From Acidobacteriaceae bacterium (GTDB lineage Bacteria > Acidobacteriota > Terriglobia > Terriglobales > Acidobacteriaceae), in NCBI GenBank assembly GCA_030038195.1, contig JASHPJ010000071.1, forward strand, positions 1 to 64,000: 64,000 nt of DNA, in the 5' to 3' direction. The position numbers and the translations under genes were made by a program. The first letter of the stretch is position 1. Every line of letters begins with the position of its first letter. Positions 54,669 to 63,432 of this stretch are shown here, piece after piece. Below the pieces are notes generated by a model. The model saw nothing but the letters and a program-made list of their open reading frames with translations, ran no database searches and was not told the origin of the DNA.

Positions 54669-54688
54669 TGGCAAGCAGGAGCTTGCCA
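54669..54688. repeat. perfect 8-bp hairpin
   Basis: Arms TGGCAAGC and GCTTGCCA with a 4-base loop, about 260 bases before the sigma-factor gene. No T-run follows. It may be an operator or structure in an upstream transcript. Confidence 0.4.
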
Positions 54689-54947
54689 GGTAAGGAACCT
54701 CTGCACAAGCCTGGAATCCGCGGCCAGGCCGCTTCTCAATCTGCGGTGGCACAGCTCCCGGGTTTTGAATCAGCCGGTGTCCCAATGCACTTGCTGACAG
54801 GCTGAGGCAGATAAGGTTTTTTCGGCAGGCATCCCAGGGGCAGCCGGCCAACTGTGCCGGCTCATCGAGAAAATGTTCATGCAAAAACACCGATCAACCG
54901 TAAAATGATCATGACTCATCGCCCCCTTCAAACAGGAAAATGCCCTC

Positions 54948-55592
54948 ATGACTGCGGCAGAGATAGTGCGCGAGTGTCTTGACTCGAACGCAGAGGCAGC
55001 CTGGACCCTGTTCGTCGCGCGTTTTCAGCCGCTCATTGCAGCCAGCGTGGCCCGCGTAGTGCGCCGGTATCAGGTGCCTGCCGCGGCGCTGGTCGATGAT
55101 CTCACCCAGGAGACATATCTGCGCCTGTGCAAGGACAACTGCCGGGCGCTGCGCAACTTCAACGCCCGCCACGACGAAGCCATCTTCGGCTACATCAAGG
55201 TGATTGCAACCACGGTGACGCTGGACCATTTCCGCGCACGCTCGGCACAAAAGCGGAAAAACGAAATCAGCGAACCCGAAGCGCCCGTTGAGGCGGCCGT
55301 CTCGCCCTCGGGAATCGAAAAGAGCGCACTCTTTCAGCAGATTGATTCACGGCTGGCAGCCACCGAGAGCGAGCGGGACCGCGCCATTTTCTGGCTGTAT
55401 TACAGACAGGGGTACACAACAAAAGACATTGCGGCGATTCGCGATCTTGGTCTCTCGGAAAAAGGCGTAGAGAGCTGCATTTACCGGTTAACTCAATCGC
55501 TGCGCGAGACGATTGCGTGCAGTGCCGCCAGGCAGCCCGGAGCGAGGGAAAAAGGAAAATCCCTGCCCGGCACGTTAGGAGTAACAACATGA
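54948..55592 (+). CDS. ECF-like RNA polymerase sigma factor
   Basis: 214 residues. Region 2 is visible as AAWTLFVARFQPLIAASVARVVRRY, LVDDLTQETYLRLCKDN and IFGYIKVIATTVTLDHFRAR; region 4 as SERDRAIFWLYYRQGYTTKDIAAIRDLGLSEKGVESCIYRLTQSLR. There is no region 3. The stop overlaps the start of the CHAT protein gene as ATGA, so the two are translationally coupled, the usual arrangement of a sigma factor and its anti-sigma factor. Region 4 carries an inserted loop (AIRDLG) compared with standard ECFs. Confidence 0.9.
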   Translation: MTAAEIVRECLDSNAEAAWTLFVARFQPLIAASVARVVRRYQVPAAALVDDLTQETYLRLCKDNCRALRNFNARHDEAIFGYIKVIATTVTLDHFRARSAQKRKNEISEPEAPVEAAVSPSGIEKSALFQQIDSRLAATESERDRAIFWLYYRQGYTTKDIAAIRDLGLSEKGVESCIYRLTQSLRETIACSAARQPGAREKGKSLPGTLGVTT

Positions 55593-58500
55593 GGAGTCTG
55601 GACGACCACTTGAGCCCTGAGGAGCTTACCAGACTTCCAGAAGACCTGGAGCTGCTGGAGCGCGAAGGAGCGGATCAGCCACTGCTGAGGCACTTGAAGG
55701 AGTGTCGCGCGTGCGCCGAACTGGCGCAGGCCCACGGCAAGCTGCGCGAACTCGGACTGCGGGCCAGCGCCGAGGAGGGGTCGTGTCCAGCGGGCGAGGT
55801 ATGGCTTGAGCTGGCAGAAGGGCTATGCCCGGAGCATGCCGAACAGTTGCTGCGGCATGCGTCAAAATGCAGCGCATGCGCGCAGCTATTGAAAGAGGCG
55901 ACGGAGTTGATGCAACCTCACGAGCTAGAAGAGCCACTGCCGGGCCTGCAAAGCTCTACGCAAGCCTGGCGGGTGGAAGTTGCGTCAAAGCTGGCGGCGC
56001 AAAATGACCGCCCCGCGGGAGACCGGCAGCGCGGCGGAATGTTGCGCTGGTTCAAGAGCAGCAAGCCGTGGGCGATTCCGTCGCTGGCCATGGTCTCGTG
56101 TGTGCTGATAGCGGTGGCAGGGTTCCTGGTCTGGCACAGCCAGAATCCAAGCGAGTCGCGGTTGCTGGCTCTCTCGTATAACCAGCAGCGGCGGATCCCG
56201 CTGAGGATTCCCGGCGCTGATCCGGTTCCGATGGTCTCAGAAACGCGGGGAAGCTCCGGCCTGGCCGATCCTGTTCCACTGCTTGAGCTGAAAGCGCGTG
56301 CCGAAGTGCACCTGAACAAGTCTCCCAACGACCCGTATTGGAACCAGGTGCTCGGTGAAGCGTATCTCCTGGAGCCGGATGGAAGCACCGCGTTCCGCTA
56401 CATCGAGAAAGCATTCAATGCGGATGCCGCTCTGCCGAACATTCTTGCCGACCGTGCGGCAGCCAGATTCGAGATGGCCGAACAGTCCGAAGAGATCGAA
56501 AACGAGAGCGGAAAACCGCAGGAGGTCCGTGAGCTGTACGGTGAAGCAATCGACTTCTATGCGCAGGCATTGAAAGCCCGGCCCGGCGACCCTGCGCTGC
56601 TCTATTACAACCGCGCTCTCTGCTATGAGCAAATCAGCGCGTATGAGAATGCTCTTGAAGACCTGCATTCTGCACTGGGCCAGGAGAAGTCACCCCGGTG
56701 GCGGGCGGCGATACAAGCAGAAATCGCGCGGCTCACGGGCAGGTCGTCGGTTGGGGTGAATGGGAGTGCGGCTGCGACCGGGGTCCAGGCCCAGCCCGTT
56801 GCCAACTACGAAGACCAGTTGTCTGAAGCGACCGGGGAGCTGCTGCCGCTCTGGAGCAGCGACCCGTCGGCGCGCGAGCGAGTCGCCCGGATTACACGCG
56901 ATGGCCCTGAGCACCATGACCGCTGGCTTGAGGATTGGGTGGCCGCCGGCCACACCGGCGCAAGCGAAAACGGAGACCGCCAGCTTGCTGCGGCGGTGCG
57001 CGACGCTTCGGCCGGCGACGAGGAGTCGTCGCTGCGAGAAAGCCGGGGTGCGCTGGCTGCCTACCGCGTAACGGGCAATGCCCCAGGGCGCGTTCGCGCG
57101 GAACTCGCCGAGACTTACGCCATGCAGCGACTGGGACAAGCGAAGGAGTGCCTGGCCGAAGCGCAGACATTGGAACGCGAGCCGCGCATTCGCGATTACT
57201 CGTGGGTATACACCCAGCTCACGCTTGAAGAAGCCATCTGCAGGTTTCTAAGCGGAGACTATGATTCGGCCCGGCGCGATTACGACAAGGCTCTACTCGC
57301 GAGCGTTCACTCAAAACTGGATTGGCTGCATCTGCGCGCCATGGCCGGTCAGGCAGAGATCCTGGACTTTCGCGGCTCGCCGCGGGGCGCCTGGGAGATT
57401 GACTCGGAGGCTTTGCGTTTGTGCACGCAACTGCAGTGTCCCCCGATCAGGAAGTATGCGTTCCTTTATGACATGGTGAACTCGGCCGAGGAATTGCATT
57501 TGAAGTACACCGCGTTGGAGCTGATGCGCGCCGGTGTGGACGTGGCCAGGGCTTCAGGAGACGCCACCACCTACGCGTATGCGCTGGAGAACCTTGCAAT
57601 TCTTGCCGGACGCGCCGGAGACTACACGGCATCCAACCAGGCGTTTGCCGAGGCGCTGAAGGTTACGAGCTCGGGAACACCGATCCGCTCGGTGGCGATC
57701 TATCGCGCCGAGTGGCAAACGGACCGCGCCGAGATCCTGCTGCGCCATGGTGCGGCGCAAGCGGCCCTTGAGCTGCTGCGTCGCGATCAGGCGGCGTTGC
57801 TCGCGAGCGATTATCATCATGGCCGCCTGCACTTTTTCTCAGACATGGCGTTGGCCTGCCTGGCCATCGGCGACATTGGTGGCGCGCGCTCGAACGCCGT
57901 GGCCGCTGTCGGTGAAGTGGACAGTACGCTGCGCACGCTCCACTCAATCAACGAGAAGGAACAGTGGCAGCGGCAGAATGCCCCGGAGTACATGCAGTTA
58001 GTAAAGGTCTATCTGGGGCTCAATGACAGCCAGAAAGCCTTTGAGGTCTGGGAGAACTACCGCGCCCTCGCATATGAAACAACAGGTACGTCCGGCAACA
58101 GGGCCTGGCCTCAGGCACCGTCGTCGCTTAACGACGGGAAGAGCGTGCCCGAGCAGACCGTGCTGGTTCTGGCCGAAATTGACGACGGTTATGTGGGATG
58201 GGTCGTTGCCTCCCGCTCGTTGCGCGTTCTGCAAACGGAGGCGCTGGGCCACAGCGATCAGATACACCCGATGGTTGCATCCTTCTATCGTATGTGCTCC
58301 GATCCTGATGCACCGCTAAGCGATATACGAACCTTGGGCGCGCGACTCTACACTGCGTTGTTCAAGCCATTCGGCGTGCGCATGACATCGGGCGGCCAGC
58401 TTTGGCTCGACGTGGATTCGTCACTTGCATACTTGCCGGTGGCGGCACTCACAACCGGCGGCAAGTGGCTGGCTGAAGCAAGCACAGTAAAAATTCTGCC

Positions 58501-59125
58501 TGCGTGGTGGACCGTTCACCCGGAGGTTTTTACCGACGATGCGCCAGTGCAGAAGAGCGGCCGTTTTGTGGTGGTGAACGGTTTTACCCGTGCGGAGAAC
58601 GATTACTCTGAGGCGCTGGCCGTAGCCGGGCTATTCTCTCACTCCGTGTTGCTCGACGGAGCCGCCACTGCGCACCAGGCTCTGGTGGCAGATTTGAGCA
58701 CGGCCGAGGTCTTTCACTTCAGCGGCCATGCCTTGGTTGAAACCGGGTCGAGTTATCTCGTCGCCGGGGATACGGATGGCCGCCGGCGCCTGCTCGATGC
58801 CCAATCGCTTGGCTCAGTTCGAATGCAGCATTGCCGCATCGCAGTCCTTGCGGCGTGCAACACCACAGCTTCGAACCCCGAACGTGTTGAGCCGCCGGCC
58901 GACCTGCGGAATGCATTTCTCCGCGCCGGTGCGCACGGTGTGATTGCCAGTTACTGGGACGTCGACGATCGCAGCACTGGCGTATTGATGATCGAATTCT
59001 ACCGGCAGCTCGCCGCCGGACTTCCCCCTGCGCAATCTCTTGAGCACGCCGAGCTTGCAGTTTGTTCACAGACGAGCTGGCAACACCCGTACTATTGGGC
59101 TTCATTTCAGTTCTTCGTGAACTAA
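55589..59125 (+). CDS. anti-sigma-like zinc fingers + TM + TPR + CHAT caspase-like protease
   Basis: 1178 residues from the ATG at 55589, with TTAGGAG upstream. The N-terminus has two anti-sigma-type zinc fingers (HLKECRACAELAQ and HASKCSACAQLL, the H-x3-C-x2-C pattern), which in ECF systems hold the sigma factor. One transmembrane segment (about 173-195) follows. The long middle part has TPR repeats (e.g. LLYYNRALCYEQISAYENALEDL). The C-terminal CHAT domain starts near 850; the catalytic dyad is His1047 in HFSGHA and Cys1090 in AACNT, with GAHGVIASYWDVDDR behind. All key residues are present. If the CHAT domain is periplasmic and the fingers cytoplasmic, as the single helix implies, an outside signal could release the sigma factor or trigger proteolysis. 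This is inference. Confidence 0.92.
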   Translation: MRSLDDHLSPEELTRLPEDLELLEREGADQPLLRHLKECRACAELAQAHGKLRELGLRASAEEGSCPAGEVWLELAEGLCPEHAEQLLRHASKCSACAQLLKEATELMQPHELEEPLPGLQSSTQAWRVEVASKLAAQNDRPAGDRQRGGMLRWFKSSKPWAIPSLAMVSCVLIAVAGFLVWHSQNPSESRLLALSYNQQRRIPLRIPGADPVPMVSETRGSSGLADPVPLLELKARAEVHLNKSPNDPYWNQVLGEAYLLEPDGSTAFRYIEKAFNADAALPNILADRAAARFEMAEQSEEIENESGKPQEVRELYGEAIDFYAQALKARPGDPALLYYNRALCYEQISAYENALEDLHSALGQEKSPRWRAAIQAEIARLTGRSSVGVNGSAAATGVQAQPVANYEDQLSEATGELLPLWSSDPSARERVARITRDGPEHHDRWLEDWVAAGHTGASENGDRQLAAAVRDASAGDEESSLRESRGALAAYRVTGNAPGRVRAELAETYAMQRLGQAKECLAEAQTLEREPRIRDYSWVYTQLTLEEAICRFLSGDYDSARRDYDKALLASVHSKLDWLHLRAMAGQAEILDFRGSPRGAWEIDSEALRLCTQLQCPPIRKYAFLYDMVNSAEELHLKYTALELMRAGVDVARASGDATTYAYALENLAILAGRAGDYTASNQAFAEALKVTSSGTPIRSVAIYRAEWQTDRAEILLRHGAAQAALELLRRDQAALLASDYHHGRLHFFSDMALACLAIGDIGGARSNAVAAVGEVDSTLRTLHSINEKEQWQRQNAPEYMQLVKVYLGLNDSQKAFEVWENYRALAYETTGTSGNRAWPQAPSSLNDGKSVPEQTVLVLAEIDDGYVGWVVASRSLRVLQTEALGHSDQIHPMVASFYRMCSDPDAPLSDIRTLGARLYTALFKPFGVRMTSGGQLWLDVDSSLAYLPVAALTTGGKWLAEASTVKILPAWWTVHPEVFTDDAPVQKSGRFVVVNGFTRAENDYSEALAVAGLFSHSVLLDGAATAHQALVADLSTAEVFHFSGHALVETGSSYLVAGDTDGRRRLLDAQSLGSVRMQHCRIAVLAACNTTASNPERVEPPADLRNAFLRAGAHGVIASYWDVDDRSTGVLMIEFYRQLAAGLPPAQSLEHAELAVCSQTSWQHPYYWASFQFFVN

Positions 59126-59158
59126 CAGATCGCCAAGGCAATCAGGAGGATCAGAATC

Positions 59159-60172
59159 ATGAACTACACTCGCCGCAGTGTTCTGCGTAACGCTGCTCGT
59201 ATCTCTATTGGGCTGGCCGCCAGCTCGTCGTTGCCGCTTCTCAGCGGCTGCCATCATGGCTGGGGGCCCGGCCATCCAGCGACCTTCAGTCCCGGCATCC
59301 GCATTTTCTTTATCGGTGCTTGGATATTCTGCACTGATCCGCTAGGCGATCAATTGCTGGCCGTCACAGTGGACATGGCGTCGATGAAGCACACATTCCC
59401 TTATGGCGTCTGGCCTGGTGACGAGGGAATCAATCAAAATGAGTCACTGCAGGCAAACCCATCCTGCGGGAGCCCCACGCAAAGGAATGCTTACCCGGTT
59501 ACGATTTCCAACTTCAAGTCTAACTATCAGTGCGGCGGAGCGGTATTCAGTGATGCTTGCGATAACTTTCGTTTCAACTACTTTCAAAATGAAGGCGGAA
59601 AACTATCAATTCTCTTCAATACTCCCGGGATTCGAGTCGTGTCTTTCCCTTTCCCAACCCGCATGATTACTGCGAACACTTTCTTGAATTCCAATGTCAC
59701 CAACCGGAGCGGTGCTCATTACTTCCACGTGAAAGGAGGCGCTACGACGAGCAACGTGTCAGACTATGTGGCGTCCGCACACATCTTTGAGTACGAAAAT
59801 GCCAGTACACTGACTTTCAATGACGCGGTCATGATCGAACAAGGCTCAAAAAGATATCGGAGCGACTTCCACTTTCACACGGTACCACCGAAAGGCACTC
59901 AGCAATCCCACTCCCAGGATATGCTGAGAAACCTCCTTTCATCAATTAGCCCATTGGAACCTGGCAAGTTCGACCTTAACCTTCCGGATCAGGATGCGAG
60001 CCCATCAGCCGGCGCTTATGTCCCCAACTGCGTGGATGCAAGCGAGCTCACGCTTCCTCGCGGTTCTGAGGACGCATCAAAAGGGACTCACATCCCTTTC
60101 CACGCTGACCTTGCCAGTTGCGCCGCCCCCGGCCTGGGTATTAATGATCCTCCCCCTCCATCTAAGTCATAG
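59159..60172 (+). CDS. twin-arginine lipoprotein of unknown function
   Basis: 337 residues, with an excellent AGGAGG site, 33 bases after the CHAT gene. The N-terminus MNYTRRSVLRNAARISIGLA is a twin-arginine signal and LLSGC a lipobox, so the product is exported folded and lipidated. The mature part has seven or more Cys, many Asn/Ser/Phe and a His-rich DFHFHTVPPKG motif. No known family was recognised. Position as third gene of the sigma/CHAT operon suggests it is a sensor, inhibitor or substrate of the CHAT protease. Confidence 0.8.
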   Translation: MNYTRRSVLRNAARISIGLAASSSLPLLSGCHHGWGPGHPATFSPGIRIFFIGAWIFCTDPLGDQLLAVTVDMASMKHTFPYGVWPGDEGINQNESLQANPSCGSPTQRNAYPVTISNFKSNYQCGGAVFSDACDNFRFNYFQNEGGKLSILFNTPGIRVVSFPFPTRMITANTFLNSNVTNRSGAHYFHVKGGATTSNVSDYVASAHIFEYENASTLTFNDAVMIEQGSKRYRSDFHFHTVPPKGTQQSHSQDMLRNLLSSISPLEPGKFDLNLPDQDASPSAGAYVPNCVDASELTLPRGSEDASKGTHIPFHADLASCAAPGLGINDPPPPSKS

Positions 60173-60189
60173 TTGGCACTCCGAAATCT

Positions 60190-60228
60190 GACTCCCTGGC
60201 ATGGTGATGTGCTAGGGAGTCTTTTCTT
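60190..60228 (+). terminator. intrinsic terminator of the sigma/CHAT operon
   Basis: An 11-bp stem GACTCCCTGGC (60190-60200) pairs with GCTAGGGAGTC (60211-60221, one G-T pair), with a 10-base loop and TTTTCTT behind. It ends the operon after the Tat lipoprotein gene. Confidence 0.85.
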
Positions 60229-60380
60229 GGCCCATGAATCCCCCACTCAAAAATCTACTTTGTCTTAAAAGGGATTTTGCTTTGCGCGCCGTTCTTCCGG
60301 ATAAGAGACGGTGCAGAAGATACTCAGCCGCTTATGAGTGAGTCAGCTCTCGTCTCCATCTTTCTCTGGAGGTGATTCCC

Positions 60381-61793
60381 ATGGGATCTGTCCGCTCGTT
60401 CCAGCGTTTCGTCCGCGGCATTCGTGCCATTGCCTTCACTCTCGCCTGCTTCAGTGCGGTGACTGTCCTGGCCCAGTCTATCCGTCCTGGCACAGGCAGG
60501 TTTGGAACCGCGAAGAGCCGAAATGCACTCCAAAAAGAAGGTAAACTGTCGCCTTCAACCACCGGCCCCGCAAAGGCCGCTACTCCTGCAGCCGCCAAGG
60601 CCCCGGGCCCGGTCCAGGTGACGCAACAACTCGCCCCGTTTGAGGCGATGACCAATACCGACAGCAAGCCGCAAAAGCTGCGCTTGACCAACAACAGCAG
60701 GGAAACATACATCATTCAACTCGGCGAGCTGTCCGGGGCGAATCCCGCTGATTTCCACGTAGACCCGTGCGCCAACCCGACTTTGTCCGCCGGCGCTTCT
60801 TGTGAGGTGACCGTAACGTTTGCCCCGCATGCGCAGGGTTCAAGTGCGGCCACCATCGAATTAACAGCGGTGAGCCAGAATGACAACACGAACGCTAAGA
60901 ATGAACCCATCAAGGTTGATGTCTCAGGAACAGCTTCCACAACTTGCATCCCGACGAAGTCATCTTTTCTTCCGCTGAACCTTGGCGGAGTAACCAACGC
61001 GCAGATTAATTGCTTTTATGGCACGTCAAGCAATCTCGCGTTCCTTACCCAGACGCAGTATCTCTACAATCCCGGAAGCAACGCAAACACGGTTAATGGA
61101 GATCTGACGTCGCTGCAATTCCCTGGCGGATTCCAGTTGACGCTTGCTGCGGCCGCCAACGTGAATTCAAGCTCGAGTGCAACTTCGACGGCATCAAGTG
61201 CCAATTCGAAATCGACCAGGTACTTCGTTAAGCCTTTCGATGACTCTTCAAGCAGTGGCTCAACTACGCCGTCGTTAAGCCAGGATATTCAGACCCTTAC
61301 TCAGGGCGGTAACTTCGCAATCAAAGGATTGTGGCCGATCCTTAACTTGCGGGGCAAAGGCATGCAGCTTATGTCGGTCGCCGCACCGAAGATGGGTTTC
61401 AACATAAACGGACTAGGGCAGACCACCCCAACCGGCGCAACCGACGTGAACTTCAACCTGGCGGGCGAAACTTATGCACAGTTCGACGCAATTCCAGCAA
61501 CAGATGATGGAGAAAGCCCGGGCTCCATCTTTGTTGACTACCGCGGCGGCTGGGAGCATGTATCCAGTCAGTTCGCCAAGCAATCGGATCTTACCGCGGG
61601 GAACAGCTTCGCGCTGCATCAGGTTTCCGTCGGCCTGGTCATCAACGGTCTTATAAGATTAAGCGCGCAAAGATACTTCGGACCAAAGCAAGCCTTTGTC
61701 GACAGCAGTGGCAACCAGGTGACCGTAAACAACTTCAGCAACTGGCAGCTTTCCGTCCAACTGAATCCCTCCCACGCTAGCAGCAAGAACTGA
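60381..61793 (+). CDS. secreted protein with ASPM/SPD-2/HYDIN-like Ig domain
   Basis: 470 residues from the ATG at 60381, preceded by GGAGGTGA; an ATG nine bases earlier is unlikely since it falls in that site. A signal peptide ends near VTVLAQS. Residues ~90-190 are a choice-of-anchor/HYDIN-type Ig domain (KLRLTNNSRETYIIQLGEL, NPADFHV, CEVTVTFAPHAQGSSAATIEL). The remaining ~280 residues are Ser/Thr/Asn-rich and beta-rich, with no recognised family; the alternating end (LHQVSVGLVINGLIRLSAQRYFG, WQLSVQL) might be outer-membrane strands. It starts after a strong terminator, so it is its own transcription unit. Confidence 0.8.
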   Translation: MGSVRSFQRFVRGIRAIAFTLACFSAVTVLAQSIRPGTGRFGTAKSRNALQKEGKLSPSTTGPAKAATPAAAKAPGPVQVTQQLAPFEAMTNTDSKPQKLRLTNNSRETYIIQLGELSGANPADFHVDPCANPTLSAGASCEVTVTFAPHAQGSSAATIELTAVSQNDNTNAKNEPIKVDVSGTASTTCIPTKSSFLPLNLGGVTNAQINCFYGTSSNLAFLTQTQYLYNPGSNANTVNGDLTSLQFPGGFQLTLAAAANVNSSSSATSTASSANSKSTRYFVKPFDDSSSSGSTTPSLSQDIQTLTQGGNFAIKGLWPILNLRGKGMQLMSVAAPKMGFNINGLGQTTPTGATDVNFNLAGETYAQFDAIPATDDGESPGSIFVDYRGGWEHVSSQFAKQSDLTAGNSFALHQVSVGLVINGLIRLSAQRYFGPKQAFVDSSGNQVTVNNFSNWQLSVQLNPSHASSKN

Positions 61794-61951
61794 TGCCGGG
61801 TGATGGGTATGTTTCGCTTAGATGACTGGCCTGGGCCGAGCCCAGCTTCCCTCTGGCTTCGGCCCTGCATCCAACCGGCTTCTCCCAAATCCCTCGGAGG
61901 CGACCCCAACTTCTTGAACCACATGCGCACGTGCTTGATAAGATAGATGAC

Positions 61952-63364
61952 TCAATCTGCTCTGGGTCCGAATTGCAGATGAGATCCTTCTTCCCATCTC
62001 CCGACTACTGCACTCGCCAGACAATTTCCCGCAACGTTGATCGCAGCCCTCCCCATGTCCATCAGCGCGTCTACGCCGAGAAGCAGGGGAAGGGTTTCGA
62101 GGGGCAGATGAAAGCTGGCGGCCGTGGCTGTAAGCACCACGAATACTGCCCGGGGAATGCCGGCGATACCCTTGCTCGTCAGCATCATCGTCCATAGCAT
62201 GAGCAACTGGCTCTCCCAGGCAAGATGAATGCCGCCCGCCTGGGCCATGAAGATAGATGCAAGCGAAAGGTACAGGCACGATCCTGCAAGGTTGAAGCTG
62301 TATCCTGCGGGAATTACAAAACCGACAATCCTTCCCGGAACGCCAAACTCTTCCATGCGTTCCATCGCAATAGGAAGCGCCGCCTCGGAAGTGCTTGTGG
62401 CGAAAGCAATGGCTGCGGGCTCAGAGACGGTGACCAGGAACTGCCGCAGCGGAACCTTTGCCAGGAGCGCCGCAGGCAGCATGCCCAGCGCGATAAAGGC
62501 CATAATGGCAGCATAAAGTGTAACTAGAAGCTTGCTTAATCCGATCATCACGGCAAGACCGGAATGCGCTACGACATAGGCTAATGCTCCTCCCACGGCT
62601 AAGGGAGCAAGGTACATCACCAGGTTTGTCAACTGGAAAACAGCTGCTGTGAGGGAGTCAAAAAAAGCCAGCAGTGGGTGCTTCTGTTCTTCCTTCAGCT
62701 TTCCTACCGCAACTCCAAACAGGATTGCGAAGATGGCCACTTGCAAGATATGGTTTTCCGCGATGGCGCTTGCCAGATTTGCGGGCACTGCATCGAGCAG
62801 GAAGTATCCCCAGGTAGGTGGTTGCGTGGGCGAATCGGTAGAAGGATGCGTGGCGGTGACCATGGCTATGCCTGGGCTGGCGCCAGCTTTGCTGATGTGG
62901 ATGGCCAGCAGCCCGATAATCAATGCAAGGGTGGTCAACACCTCAAAGTAGATCAGTGCTTTGATTGCCAGGCGTGATACTTCGCGCGAGCTTCCATGCC
63001 TGCCGATCCCGGTGACCAGGACTCCCAGGATCAAGGGAGCCACGATCATCTGGATCAGGCGCAGGAAGAGATCGCTGAATACGCGCAGATGGAGCGCCGT
63101 CTGAGGAACATCCAGACCCGCTTCGACTCCAGCAAGCATGGACCAGAAGATCCAAATCGTCAGGGAGCGTTTCCTGACGGTGTCTCCGGCAAAGAATGCC
63201 AGGGCGATGAGACGCGCCAGGAGCGCGAGCCACCAGGAACCGTGCCTGACGTGGCTGCCGGTCAAGAGCAAGAGCGCCAGGCCGCCCGCGTACAAAGAGG
63301 CCCATACGAACAAACGCGCTCTTCTATGGATGGCTTGCACGGTTCCAGCCTCTTCTGCATGCAT
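61952..63364 (-). CDS. dicarboxylate/amino acid:cation symporter (DAACS family)
   Basis: 470 residues. The family marks are all present: LRLIQMIVAPLILGVLVTGIG, ENHILQVAIFAILFGVAVG, the serine-rich re-entrant loop FATSTSEAALPIAMERMEEFG, VIPAGYSFNLAGSCLYLSLASIFMAQA, MMLTSKGIAGIPRA, and DALMDMGRAAINVAGNCLA. It is expected to import C4-dicarboxylates or glutamate with Na+ or H+. The N-terminal ~80 residues have two additional hydrophobic segments beyond the GltP/DctA core. Neighbouring peptidase gene on the same strand may supply substrates. Confidence 0.93.
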   Translation of the reverse strand: MHAEEAGTVQAIHRRARLFVWASLYAGGLALLLLTGSHVRHGSWWLALLARLIALAFFAGDTVRKRSLTIWIFWSMLAGVEAGLDVPQTALHLRVFSDLFLRLIQMIVAPLILGVLVTGIGRHGSSREVSRLAIKALIYFEVLTTLALIIGLLAIHISKAGASPGIAMVTATHPSTDSPTQPPTWGYFLLDAVPANLASAIAENHILQVAIFAILFGVAVGKLKEEQKHPLLAFFDSLTAAVFQLTNLVMYLAPLAVGGALAYVVAHSGLAVMIGLSKLLVTLYAAIMAFIALGMLPAALLAKVPLRQFLVTVSEPAAIAFATSTSEAALPIAMERMEEFGVPGRIVGFVIPAGYSFNLAGSCLYLSLASIFMAQAGGIHLAWESQLLMLWTMMLTSKGIAGIPRAVFVVLTATAASFHLPLETLPLLLGVDALMDMGRAAINVAGNCLASAVVGRWEEGSHLQFGPRAD

Positions 63365-63432
63365 GATCGAAGGGAAGGCAATCTGAAAAAGTCTTCCCCT
63401 CGGCCTCTTGTCTCTCTGTCCGGACGGAATTG

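Larger units (their letters stand above)
53907..54947. other. long intergenic region between activator and sigma-factor operon
   Basis: About 1040 bases, with lower GC in 54240-54640 than the neighbours. It must carry the promoters of the activator gene and of the sigma/CHAT operon. A perfect hairpin TGGCAAGC-AGGA-GCTTGCCA lies at 54669-54688. The segment 54205-54235 repeats CCTTGAAAAGC. One weak small open frame is listed separately. No clear -35/-10 could be assigned. Confidence 0.4.

Noticed and set aside
54403-54693. 96-residue plus-strand frame upstream of the sigma gene
   Set aside because: No ribosome site; the end runs over a hairpin, and no family features are present.
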